From positions 1 through 64,000 of the forward strand of contig JAJFIA010000018.1 of NCBI GenBank assembly GCA_021775255.1: a stretch of DNA of 64,000 nucleotides, given 5' to 3'. Within the stretch, counting starts at the first letter, position 1; each line of letters opens with the position of its first letter. The position numbers were made by a program, and so were the translations under genes. Positions 36,486 through 45,032 of this stretch are shown piece after piece. The notes under the pieces were generated by a model. That model made no database searches and had not been told where the DNA came from. It was given only the letters and a program-made list of their open reading frames with translations. Source of the DNA: Roseovarius sp. Lineage in GTDB: Bacteria > Pseudomonadota > Alphaproteobacteria > Rhodobacterales > Rhodobacteraceae.

Positions 36486-37145
36486 ATGAATTCGCCAATG
36501 TTACAACTTCTGGTGCTGGCCGGCATCGCGGTTTTTCTGATTATACGGTTGAAAAACGTGCTTGGCACCCGCGACGGGTTTGAAGCGCCGCCACAGCCGA
36601 AACCGGGGCCTGCGCTTTCGCGCCGCCGGGGGCTTGAGATGATTGAGGGCGGGCCGGACCGCGATATAACCGATCACATTGGCGAAGATACCGAAGCCGC
36701 CGCTGCGCTTGCTGAGATGAAACGCGCCGAGCCGGGGTTTAACCTCACGGAATTTCTTGGCGGGGCCAAAGGGGCCTATGAAATGATCCTGATGGCATTC
36801 GAGCGCGGCAAAATGGGAGAGATCACGCCATTTCTGTCAAGCGATGTGTTTGAGGCGTTTTCGCAGGTGGTGGATGATCGCGAAGCCAAGGGCCTGAGCG
36901 TTGAAGCGGATTTTGTTGGCGTGCGCGAAGTAACCCTGATGGATGCCCGGTTTGATCAAGCCAATGGGCGGGCCGAAATTGACATTAAATTCATTGGTGA
37001 GCTGACATCGGTTGTGCGTGACAAAGACGGCAAGATTATCGAAGGCGCACGGGATCAGGCCAAACGTCAGAAAGATATCTGGACGTTCGAGCGGATCATG
37101 GGATCAGACGATCCTAATTGGCGGCTCGTCGCAACCGGCGAATGA
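36486..37145 (+). CDS. Tim44-like domain protein (TimA-type)
   Basis: This 219-residue protein has one N-terminal membrane helix (LQLLVLAGIAVFLIIRL) followed by a C-terminal domain related to the mitochondrial import component Tim44. That domain begins around FNLTEFLGGAKGAYEMILMAFERG and ends with WTFERIMGSDDPNWRLVATG, the usual ending. Alphaproteobacterial members are thought to relate to protein handling at the inner membrane. Start is the ATG at 36486. Upstream in-frame sequence belongs to the divergent fxsA gene. It overlaps mltA by 4 bases. Confidence 0.88.
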   Translation: MNSPMLQLLVLAGIAVFLIIRLKNVLGTRDGFEAPPQPKPGPALSRRRGLEMIEGGPDRDITDHIGEDTEAAAALAEMKRAEPGFNLTEFLGGAKGAYEMILMAFERGKMGEITPFLSSDVFEAFSQVVDDREAKGLSVEADFVGVREVTLMDARFDQANGRAEIDIKFIGELTSVVRDKDGKIIEGARDQAKRQKDIWTFERIMGSDDPNWRLVATGE

Positions 37146-38191
37146 TGCGGGCGCTGTGGCTGCTGATTTGCCTCGGGGCAGCGGCTGTGGCGCAGGCGCA
37201 GACAGGTTTCGAGCCGGATGAGATCAGCCACAGAATTTTGCATTTCGAGGATCTGAAAGGCTGGGCGCAGGATGATCAGTCCGAGGCGCTTGAGGTGTTT
37301 TTGAATACCTGCCCGGATATGGCTGATCCGGATTGGCAGGCGCTTTGTGCGCTGGCACAGCAACGGCCCGATGCCCGCAGCTTTTTCCGCCTGTTTTTCC
37401 GTCCGGTTTTGATTGAGAACGGCAGCAACGCGCTGTTCACCGGTTATTTCGAGCCTGAATTGCAAGGCGCCATGCAGCCCGATGCGCGCTATCGCTATCC
37501 GATCTACCGCGAGCCGGAGATTGCCAAGGTTTCCAATCCCTGGCTGACAAGGCGTGAGATCGAGACCGGGGATTATATGCCGGGCAAGGGGCTTGAAATT
37601 GCCTGGGTTGATGATCCGGTTGAGCTGTTTTTCCTGCAAATTCAAGGGTCTGGCCGGGTTAAACTGCCCGGTGGTGAAGTGATCCGGGTGGGGTATGGCG
37701 GCTCGAACGGGCATGAATACCGCTCGATCGGGGTCGAGCTGGTGCGGCGCGGGATATATAAGGCCAGTCAGGTTTCAGCCGAGGTAATCAAGAACTGGGT
37801 CCGGCGTAACCCGGCCGAGGGCAAGGAGCTTATGTTTCACAATCCCGGCTATGTGTTTTTTCGCAAGCTCAAGGATTTGCCGGGTGATAAAGGGCCGCTT
37901 GGGGCGATGAACCGATCCGTCACGGCGCTGCGTACGGTGGCGGTTGATCCGGCATTTGTGCCATTGGGCGCGCCGGTCTGGATTGAGAAAGACGGCGAAA
38001 TCCCGATGCGCCGTTTGATGATGGCGCAAGATACCGGATCGGCCATCAAGGGCCCGCAACGGGCGGATATATTCTTTGGCACCGGTGATGCGGCGGGCAA
38101 GGCGGCGGGCAAGCTGCGCGATGGCGGGCGGATGGTTGTGCTGCTGCCGATTCAGCGCGCCTATGCGATGCTGGAAGAGATTGCGCCGTGA
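37142..38191 (+). CDS. mltA: Membrane-bound lytic murein transglycosylase A (MltA)
   Basis: MltA cuts peptidoglycan glycan strands. The protein (349 residues from ATG 37142; a second ATG follows at once) begins with a signal peptide (RALWLLICLGAAAVAQAQ). The MltA domain has GYFEPELQGA, then the 3D barrel VDPAFVPLGAPVW, with the catalytic aspartate in RLMMAQDTGSAIKGPQRADIFFG, of which AQDTGSAIKG is the core. No lipobox is present (the only early Cys follows Ile), unlike the E. coli lipoprotein, so it is probably soluble in the periplasm. Confidence 0.9.
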   Translation: MMRALWLLICLGAAAVAQAQTGFEPDEISHRILHFEDLKGWAQDDQSEALEVFLNTCPDMADPDWQALCALAQQRPDARSFFRLFFRPVLIENGSNALFTGYFEPELQGAMQPDARYRYPIYREPEIAKVSNPWLTRREIETGDYMPGKGLEIAWVDDPVELFFLQIQGSGRVKLPGGEVIRVGYGGSNGHEYRSIGVELVRRGIYKASQVSAEVIKNWVRRNPAEGKELMFHNPGYVFFRKLKDLPGDKGPLGAMNRSVTALRTVAVDPAFVPLGAPVWIEKDGEIPMRRLMMAQDTGSAIKGPQRADIFFGTGDAAGKAAGKLRDGGRMVVLLPIQRAYAMLEEIAP

Positions 38192-38778
38192 AACGCCGGG
38201 GGCTGCGGCCGGATGAGCTGGAATTATGGCGCAAGGTGGCGCAGACCACGAAGCGGCTGAAGCCAGAGCGGAATGCGCCAAAACCCCAGGTGTTGAAACC
38301 GGCGCTGAAACCCGCGCCGGTGGATCAGCAAGCACCCCCGATTGCACCATTTCAGATTGGCGCGGGCAACCGGAATGCCCCGGCCCATGATGTTTTGCCA
38401 GGCCTGTCCGAGCGTTTGGCGACGGCCCCGGTCAAGATGGATAAAAAGGCGCATCAGCGGCTGAAGCGCGGCAAGCTGAGCCCCGAGGCGCGGATTGATC
38501 TGCACGGCATGACGATGGATCAGGCGCATCCCGTGCTGACCCGGTTTATCCTGCAAAGCCATGCCCGCGGGCTCAGGCTGGTGCTGGTGATAACCGGCAA
38601 GGGCAAGGACCGCGATGATGGTGGGCCGATCCCGCTGCGCAAAGGCGTGTTGCGCCATAATGTGCCGGGGTGGCTATCGGCGGCCCCATTGGGGCAGGTG
38701 GTGTTGCAGGTGTCGCCGGCGCATCTCAAACACGGCGGCGGCGGGGCGTATTATGTTTACCTGCGGCGGCTAAGATAA
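38188..38778 (+). CDS. Smr-domain endonuclease-like protein
   Basis: This 196-residue protein ends in a Smr (small MutS-related) domain. The motif LDLHG-type RIDLHGMTMDQA, the loop ITGKGKDRDDGG (family TGKG), and the HGGGGAYYVYLRR tail are all seen. The first ~95 residues are Pro/Lys-rich and probably unstructured. Such free Smr proteins are nucleic-acid nucleases acting on RNA or DNA; MutS2 is not involved here. GTG start overlaps the mltA stop. Confidence 0.88.
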   Translation: MKRRGLRPDELELWRKVAQTTKRLKPERNAPKPQVLKPALKPAPVDQQAPPIAPFQIGAGNRNAPAHDVLPGLSERLATAPVKMDKKAHQRLKRGKLSPEARIDLHGMTMDQAHPVLTRFILQSHARGLRLVLVITGKGKDRDDGGPIPLRKGVLRHNVPGWLSAAPLGQVVLQVSPAHLKHGGGGAYYVYLRRLR

Positions 38779-38781
38779 AGG

Positions 38782-38818
38782 CACCACATGTCCCGGACTT
38801 GATCCGGGACATGTGGTG
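38782..38818. repeat. 37-base perfect palindrome after smr
   Basis: Arms of 16 bases (CACCACATGTCCCGGA and its complement) flank the 5-base loop CTTGA. The core GTCCCGGA...TCCGGGAC matches the unit between livJ and livH. It would form a strong hairpin at the end of the Tim44-like/mltA/smr transcript; no T-run follows. Confidence 0.85.
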
Positions 38819-38895
38819 AGATGCAACTTGGGTCGGACGTGATTGACGCCGATGGTTATTATCATGGCGGGATATTTAACAGAATGCCACGCCAC

Positions 38896-38957
38896 GCCCC
38901 GGCCTTCGCGCCGGGGCCTCTACGTTGGCCGGGAGGTCCCGGCTCGGAGGCCGGGAC
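38896..38957. repeat. Pair of palindromic units at the MFS gene end
   Basis: One hairpin has arms GCCCCGGC and GCCGGGGC around CTTCGC (38896-38917); this is the inverted copy of the livJ-livH unit. The other has arms GTCCCGGC and GCCGGGAC around TCGGAG (38936-38957). The second lies inside the 3' end of the minus-strand MFS gene. Confidence 0.8.
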
Positions 38958-40179
38958 GTGGGGTGAGATGCAGCAAAGGCCGTGCGCGATTGACGCCGAT
39001 GGCCATCATCACCGTGGCAAAGATGAAATAGCCCGCGATAAGGATATATTGCGTCTCGATCCCCAGCCCCAGATCAATGCCATAGCCGGTGATGCCCGGC
39101 CCGATGGCCGAGCCAAGCACCATCACCGCCACAGCCATTGCCTTGATCGCGCCAAGGTTTCTGGTGCCATAAAACTCGGCCCAGAACGCCATGGGCAGGG
39201 TGGTGTTGAATCCGGTCGTGAGCGCCAGAAAGAAAAACCCAAGCAGCAATGTGGGGGTGCCGCTGGCATAGGCGAAGGCCAGAAATGCCGCCACCATCGG
39301 CAATTGAAACCAGGGGATCAGCCGCCCGGTGCCCAGCCTGTCAAGCGCCCAGCCCGAGGCTATCATCGCCCCGATGCTGATGATTGTGTAGAACGGGAAC
39401 ATCGCCACCAGATCCACATGCGCGATGGATTTCACCTCGGCGAAATGCACCTGATGAAAGAAAAACGCGGTGTTGAACGCGCCGGGGCCAAGCAGGGCCG
39501 GAACCATGAACCAGAACAGCCAGTGATGAAGCGTCTCTGAGCGGGTCCAGTGGCGGGCCTGCATGCCCATGGACTGATCGGAATGGGTCATGGATTGCGG
39601 CGTGCGTTCCTGCCTGAGCAGGCCGATCAGGGTTGGAATGCCGAGAAAGGCCACCAACGCCGCCCCGACCCAGAGCATACGCCAGTCATAAAGCGCCATC
39701 AGGGAGACAAAAATCAGCGGCAGGAGCGCCTCGCCAAAGGAAAACCCCAATGATGCCACCGACAAAGCCTTGCCGCGTGTGGCAATGAACCAGCGTGACA
39801 TGGCAACGGCGGCGATATGGGTCGACATCCCCTGCCCGCTGAAACGCAGGGCAAAGATCACCAGCGGCAGCGCCCAGACCGCATGATTGAATGCCATCGA
39901 GAGGCAGGCAAACATCAGCATCCCCAAAACCACCCAGCCCAAAGCGCGGGCGCGAAACCTGTCGGTCAGCCCGCCGGCCCAGACCATCACAATCGCCGAG
40001 GCGGTGGTGCCAAGGGTATAGATGCCGCCCCATTCGCCGTGGCTGAGGCCATATTCAGCGCGGATTTCTCCGGCAAAGATCGAGATGAAGAAGGTCTGCC
40101 CAAAGCTGCTGAGGAAGGTCAGCAAAGCCCCGGCGAACAGCCAGCGGGCGTTGGTGCGAAGGAAAGAGAGCGTGGTCAT
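38920..40179 (-). CDS. MFS transporter
   Basis: This 419-residue major facilitator protein has twelve predicted helices. The MFS motif between helices 2 and 3 is AGGLTDRFRARALG. A charged central loop contains RQERTPQSMTHSDQ. The last dozen residues (HLTPRPGLRAGTSRPT) are encoded by a dispersed palindromic repeat rather than by normal gene sequence, so the original C-terminus seems replaced. Substrate is unknown; the fold resembles monocarboxylate-type porters. It lies 123 bases after the CocE-like gene on the same strand. Confidence 0.8.
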   Translation of the reverse strand: MTTLSFLRTNARWLFAGALLTFLSSFGQTFFISIFAGEIRAEYGLSHGEWGGIYTLGTTASAIVMVWAGGLTDRFRARALGWVVLGMLMFACLSMAFNHAVWALPLVIFALRFSGQGMSTHIAAVAMSRWFIATRGKALSVASLGFSFGEALLPLIFVSLMALYDWRMLWVGAALVAFLGIPTLIGLLRQERTPQSMTHSDQSMGMQARHWTRSETLHHWLFWFMVPALLGPGAFNTAFFFHQVHFAEVKSIAHVDLVAMFPFYTIISIGAMIASGWALDRLGTGRLIPWFQLPMVAAFLAFAYASGTPTLLLGFFFLALTTGFNTTLPMAFWAEFYGTRNLGAIKAMAVAVMVLGSAIGPGITGYGIDLGLGIETQYILIAGYFIFATVMMAIGVNRARPLLHLTPRPGLRAGTSRPT

Positions 40180-40302
40180 ATCGCTTGTGTCACCTGAAAC
40201 AGCCGGGAAAGAAAGAGGAACAATCCATCAGGATACATCAATGGCAATGAAAGCGGGCGCAGAAACGGGGAATCAGCCGTAATGCGCACATGATAACTGG
40301 CG

Positions 40303-42261
40303 TCAGCGCGCTATTTTATCGTTCCAGATCCAGTCAAACACCGTGATTTCGCCTTCATACGCCTCCAATCGCTGCTCAATCGCAAACCCATCCACCTCGC
40401 CGTGCATGATTGTGGTCACCTTGCTGCCAACCTGCCATTCGCCACGCCCCAGCGTGCGGCGCTCGATAATCTCCACTTTGGCCGAGGCCGGATCCCCCTT
40501 GGTAATCTCCCACCTTTCCACCAGCGCATTTTGCGTGATCAGCCCGTTTTCCAAATCTTCAACCCGCCCGGTATCATTCTCAACCTGCATCACAATCCGG
40601 CCCGTAGCCGGATCAATTTCCCAATCCTTGCTGCTGCTGCCGTCTTCCAGTGTGCGGTATTGCCGTTTTTCCATATCAGCGGGCGGATCAAAGGGTATTT
40701 CATCGCCCCGCGTCACTGTGCGCCACGGCATGATCAATTCCCCCGCGCTCAGCGTAAGGTTGAAATCATTGGCTTCAGGCCAGCAATAGGGCCAGTAGGA
40801 ATTTGAAATCACCAGCCTCAGCCGATGATCCTCGGGCAGGTTATACGCCGTCTGATCCAGCGTTATTTCCACCTCAAACGCCTCACCGGGTACCAGATCA
40901 CGCGCCTTCTCAAACCCATCCCGATGCCGCAGGTTCAAAAGCCCTAGGGTGATCAGCGCCGATGACCCATCCGGGCGCAGATCACACAGCCGCACGATCA
41001 TCTGCGCCCGCGTGGCACTTGAGGCCAGCCTCAACCGCAGCTTTGGCGCACCAAGAATATCGCGCGCCCCGGCCTGTGGCGGCGCATCAAAACAGGCCGA
41101 TATCGTATCATCATAGATCTGATTGCCCGGCAATTCCCCAGGCCAGGCACCGGTCGGGAAAAATTCGCCACAGCCCCGGCCACATGCCAGATTTGTCTCC
41201 GTCACCACTGCAAACGCCTCAGCCCTGCCCATGGTGCCGTTGCCCAGCGGCAAAACCTCGTGGCTGATGCCCTCATCCAGCGCATTTTGCTGCGCCACCC
41301 AGCGCCCCGGCCGGAAATCCAATGATGCATCCGGCGTGATGCTGTCCATCAAATAGGCGCGGTAGGCGGGATCATTCTCAACCCCGGTATCTTTGCCCTT
41401 GAGCCAGTGATCCCACCAGCGTAACGCCTCCCCGAGATAATCAATCTTTGGCCCTATGGTGCTGATATTAGGGTATTTATGGCTCCACGGTCCGGCAATC
41501 CCCTTGACCGGGCCGGGCAGATTTTCAACCATTGCCGCCATCGCGTTGCGGTAGCCGTCATGCAACCCCCCCATCACCAGAACCGGGGCCTTTATGGCGG
41601 CATAATCCTCACAGATCGAGCCATGCTTCCAATAATCATCCCGCGTCGGGTGCCGCATCCAGAAATCTGCCAGATTCGGCGTGTTTTCCAGCCGGTTCAG
41701 CCATATTTCGCGCCATCTGTTATTCCCCATCAGCGCCGGGTCAGGCGGCATTGAAAACCACGACATCACCGTCGCCGCCCAGCCGATATTCTCGCCAAGC
41801 TGTATCCCGCCCTTATAGTGAATATCGTCGTGATAGCGGTCTGCCGTGGTGCCGATGGAAATCACCGCTTTCAACGCCTCGGGCGCCCGCGCCGCCAGTT
41901 GCACGCCGTTGAATCCACCCCATGAAATCCCCTGAATGCCGACATTGCCATCGCACCAGCTCTGCGCGGCAATCCAGTTGATGATATCCACCCCGTCACG
42001 CAGCTCCTGTTCGGAATATTCATCATCAAACAGGCCTTCGCTTTCGCCACAGCCGCGCCTGTCCACCCGCAGGCAAATATATCCGGCGCGGGCAAAATGC
42101 AGGTGCATCCCATGATCGCGCGCCGCCGTGCCATCGGATTTGCGGTAGGGCAGATATTCAAGGATCGCAGGCAGCGGCTCCTTGCCCTGCGGCATCCACA
42201 CCCGCGCCGAAGCCCGTGTGCCATCGGGCAGATCAATGCCCATATCCGGGTGAATGATCAT
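40303..42261 (-). CDS. CocE/NonD family hydrolase (X-Pro dipeptidyl-peptidase-like)
   Basis: This 652-residue alpha/beta hydrolase has the nucleophile elbow GISWGG with Ser113. A CocE-type opening (VWMPQGKEPLPAILEYLPYRK) includes the YxPYRK block and VDRRGCGESEG. The catalytic Asp and His are expected around PVLVMGGLHDGY and AGPWSHKYPN. The C-terminal jelly-roll domain is of the PepX_C type. Members hydrolyse esters or N-terminal X-Pro peptides; the substrate cannot be told. Its ATG overlaps the mutS stop by 4 bases. Confidence 0.85.
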   Translation of the reverse strand: MIIHPDMGIDLPDGTRASARVWMPQGKEPLPAILEYLPYRKSDGTAARDHGMHLHFARAGYICLRVDRRGCGESEGLFDDEYSEQELRDGVDIINWIAAQSWCDGNVGIQGISWGGFNGVQLAARAPEALKAVISIGTTADRYHDDIHYKGGIQLGENIGWAATVMSWFSMPPDPALMGNNRWREIWLNRLENTPNLADFWMRHPTRDDYWKHGSICEDYAAIKAPVLVMGGLHDGYRNAMAAMVENLPGPVKGIAGPWSHKYPNISTIGPKIDYLGEALRWWDHWLKGKDTGVENDPAYRAYLMDSITPDASLDFRPGRWVAQQNALDEGISHEVLPLGNGTMGRAEAFAVVTETNLACGRGCGEFFPTGAWPGELPGNQIYDDTISACFDAPPQAGARDILGAPKLRLRLASSATRAQMIVRLCDLRPDGSSALITLGLLNLRHRDGFEKARDLVPGEAFEVEITLDQTAYNLPEDHRLRLVISNSYWPYCWPEANDFNLTLSAGELIMPWRTVTRGDEIPFDPPADMEKRQYRTLEDGSSSKDWEIDPATGRIVMQVENDTGRVEDLENGLITQNALVERWEITKGDPASAKVEIIERRTLGRGEWQVGSKVTTIMHGEVDGFAIEQRLEAYEGEITVFDWIWNDKIAR

Positions 42262-44894
42262 TCGCTCAGATCTTTCAACTCATAAATCAGATTGAGCGCC
42301 TGTTTCGGGCTCAGCTCATCGGGCAAAATCTCCGCCAGCCGGTCCTCAACCCGAGACGCCCTCACCGCCACCACCGGCGCAGGCGTGGCCGAAAACAAAG
42401 GCAGATCATCAATAATCGCGGCCTTCGCCGTGCCGCCCTCGCGCTCGCCCTTTTCCAGCGCATCCAGCACCACCCGCGCGCGGGCAACAACCGCCTCGGG
42501 CAGCCCGGCAAGCCTGGCCACCTGCACGCCGTAAGACCGGTCGGCGGCCCCTTTATGCACCTCATGCAGGAAGATCACCTCGCCGTCATGCTCGCGTACG
42601 GTCACTGTGGCATTCTCCACCCGTTCCAGCTTGTCTGACAGTGCTGTCATCTCATGATAATGGGTTGCAAACAACGCCCGGCAGCCATTGACATCATGCA
42701 GATGCTCCAGCGTGGCCCAGGCGATGGAAAGCCCGTCATAAGTGGCGGTGCCGCGGCCGATTTCGTCCAATATAACAAGGGCATGGTCATCCGCCTGATT
42801 TAAAATCGCGGCGGTTTCCACCATCTCAACCATGAAGGTCGACCGCCCCCGCGCCAGATCATCCGAGGCCCCGACCCGGCTGAAAAGCTGGCTCACCATA
42901 CCGATATGCGCGGCCAGCGCGGGCACGAAACTGCCGATCTGTGCCAGCACCGCAATCAGCGCATTTTGCCGCAGATAGGTTGATTTACCCGACATATTCG
43001 GCCCCGTAAGAAGCCAGATATCAATGCCCTGCCCAAGGTCGCTGTCATTGGCAATGAAGGGCGCGCCACCTGCAGCTCTTAATGCCTGTTCCACCACCGG
43101 ATGCCGCCCGCCTTCAATCCGCAAAGCCCGGCTTGCATCCACCTTTGGCCGGCACCAATCCTTAGCCGTCGCCAAATCGGCCAGCGCCGCCGTCAAATCC
43201 AGTTCCGCCAGCGCGCCTGCCGCCTGCCACAGCTTATCCGCCTGCTCTAAAATTGCCGCGCGCAGGCTCTCAAAAATCCGCAGTTCAATCTCAATCGCCC
43301 GGCCCCCGGCATTGAGAATGGCGCTTTCCATCTCGCTCAGCTCCACCGTGGTAAACCGCACCTGATTGGCCGTGGTCTGCCGGTGTCTGAACCGGGCGTT
43401 CAGCGGCTCTGACAGCATCTTGTCGGCGTGAATGCTTGTCACCTCAATAAAATATCCCAGCACATTGTTATGTTTGACCTTGAGCGATTGTATCCCCGCC
43501 TCCCGCGCATAATCGGCCTGCATCCCGGCAATCACGCCCCGGCCCTCATCACGCAGGCGGCGGCATTCATCCAATTCCCTGTCATGGCCGGTGGCAATAA
43601 ATCCGCCCTCGCGCGCCAGCATCGGCGGCTCGGCCAGCAGCGTCAGGTCCAGCAATTCCAGCAGGTCATCATGGCCCAAAAGCCCCCCGGTGGCTTCGGC
43701 CAAAAGCCCGGGCAGCTCCTGCCCTTCCAGCATTCCTGCAATCCTTCTTGCCTGTTGCAACGCATTGCGAATTGCTGTCAAATCCCGTGGCCCGCCGCGA
43801 TTGAGGCTAAGCCGTGAAAGTGCCCGATCAAGATCAGGCACCCGCCGCAGATCATCGCGCAAGCCCTGACAAAGCCGCGCATTTTCCACCATGAAATCCA
43901 CCGCCTCAAGCCGCGCGCTGATCACCGGCAATTCCCGGCTCGGGCCGGACAGGCGCTGTTCCAAAAGCCGCCCGCCGCCCGCCGTCACCGTCCGGTCAAT
44001 CGCTGCCAGCAAAGACCCCGCGCGCCCGCCCGAAAGCGCGTGGGTCAGTTCAAGATTACGCCTTGTCGCAGCGTCGATTTGCATCGCTTTTGCATGGTCC
44101 TCACGCTCGGGCGCCCTGAGCAAAGGCAACTGCCCCTTCTGGGTGATCTCAAGATACTCAACGATGGCCCCCATTGCCGCCACTTCGGGCCGTGAAAATT
44201 GCCCAAATGCCTCCAATGTGCCCACGCTGAACAGCGCACAAAGACGCGCCTCACCGCCGGTACTGTCAAATGCCGACCGCCCCAGCGGGCTTAGGGCTGC
44301 GCCGCTTTCCTCAATTATATCAGTAACTTCCGCCTCATCCCCTTCGGCAATCACAACCTCACTTGGCCTGAGCCGCGCCAGTTCCGGCCCCAGCCTGACC
44401 AGCGCTATCGGCATCACCTGAAACGCGCCGGTTGAAATATCCACCCAGGCCAAAGCACTCGCCCCACGCACCTGCGCAAACGCCGCCAGATAATTATGCT
44501 TTCGCGCATCCAGCAGGCTGTCTTCGGTCAATGTGCCAGGGGTGACCAGCCGCACAACCTCGCGTTTCACAACCGCCTTGTAGCCGCGCTTTTTGGCCTC
44601 GGCGGGGTCTTCCATCTGTTCGCAGACGGCAACGCGAAACCCCTTGCGGATGAGTGTCTGAAAATAGCCCTCGGCGGCGCGTACCGGCACGCCGCACATG
44701 GCGATATCCTCGCCCATATGCTTGCCACGTTTGGTAAGTGCGATATCCAGCGCCTCGGCGGCGGCCACTGCATCGTCAAAAAACATCTCGTAAAAATCGC
44801 CCATCCGGTAGAACAGCAACGCATCCTTATGCTGCGCCTTGATCTCCAGATATTGCGCCATCATCGGCGTTACGGCTGATTTCACGGATGTCAC
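42258..44894 (-). CDS. mutS: DNA mismatch repair protein MutS
   Basis: MutS recognises mispaired bases. From the GTG at 44894 it has 878 residues. The mismatch-reading motif is FYRMGDFYEMFFDDA (Phe and Glu wedge residues), Walker A is GPNMSGKSTYLRQ, followed by the signature region DDLARGRSTFMVEM, and Walker B LVILDEIGRGTATYDG. I prefer this GTG because GGGGAG lies 8 bases upstream and homologues begin shortly before TPMMAQYLEIK. An ATG at 44933 is in frame. The C-terminal beta-clamp and dimer region is complete. Confidence 0.94.
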   Translation of the reverse strand: MTSVKSAVTPMMAQYLEIKAQHKDALLFYRMGDFYEMFFDDAVAAAEALDIALTKRGKHMGEDIAMCGVPVRAAEGYFQTLIRKGFRVAVCEQMEDPAEAKKRGYKAVVKREVVRLVTPGTLTEDSLLDARKHNYLAAFAQVRGASALAWVDISTGAFQVMPIALVRLGPELARLRPSEVVIAEGDEAEVTDIIEESGAALSPLGRSAFDSTGGEARLCALFSVGTLEAFGQFSRPEVAAMGAIVEYLEITQKGQLPLLRAPEREDHAKAMQIDAATRRNLELTHALSGGRAGSLLAAIDRTVTAGGGRLLEQRLSGPSRELPVISARLEAVDFMVENARLCQGLRDDLRRVPDLDRALSRLSLNRGGPRDLTAIRNALQQARRIAGMLEGQELPGLLAEATGGLLGHDDLLELLDLTLLAEPPMLAREGGFIATGHDRELDECRRLRDEGRGVIAGMQADYAREAGIQSLKVKHNNVLGYFIEVTSIHADKMLSEPLNARFRHRQTTANQVRFTTVELSEMESAILNAGGRAIEIELRIFESLRAAILEQADKLWQAAGALAELDLTAALADLATAKDWCRPKVDASRALRIEGGRHPVVEQALRAAGGAPFIANDSDLGQGIDIWLLTGPNMSGKSTYLRQNALIAVLAQIGSFVPALAAHIGMVSQLFSRVGASDDLARGRSTFMVEMVETAAILNQADDHALVILDEIGRGTATYDGLSIAWATLEHLHDVNGCRALFATHYHEMTALSDKLERVENATVTVREHDGEVIFLHEVHKGAADRSYGVQVARLAGLPEAVVARARVVLDALEKGEREGGTAKAAIIDDLPLFSATPAPVVAVRASRVEDRLAEILPDELSPKQALNLIYELKDLSE

Positions 44895-45032
44895 GAAATA
44901 CACTCCCCGGCTTCCCCGAACCCTACAAACCAATCGCCCCCGGCGAAAGCCAAAAACATCTGTTTCGGTTGAGCCTTTGCCAAAGGCCCGCTAAAGGTTG
45001 AATTCCCAGGGATCAAGCCAAAGGCACCCGCT

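Noticed and set aside
37142..37200. MltA as a lipoprotein
   Set aside because: The only cysteine in the signal region is preceded by Leu-Leu-Ile, which does not fit a lipobox; an AQA cleavage site is better.
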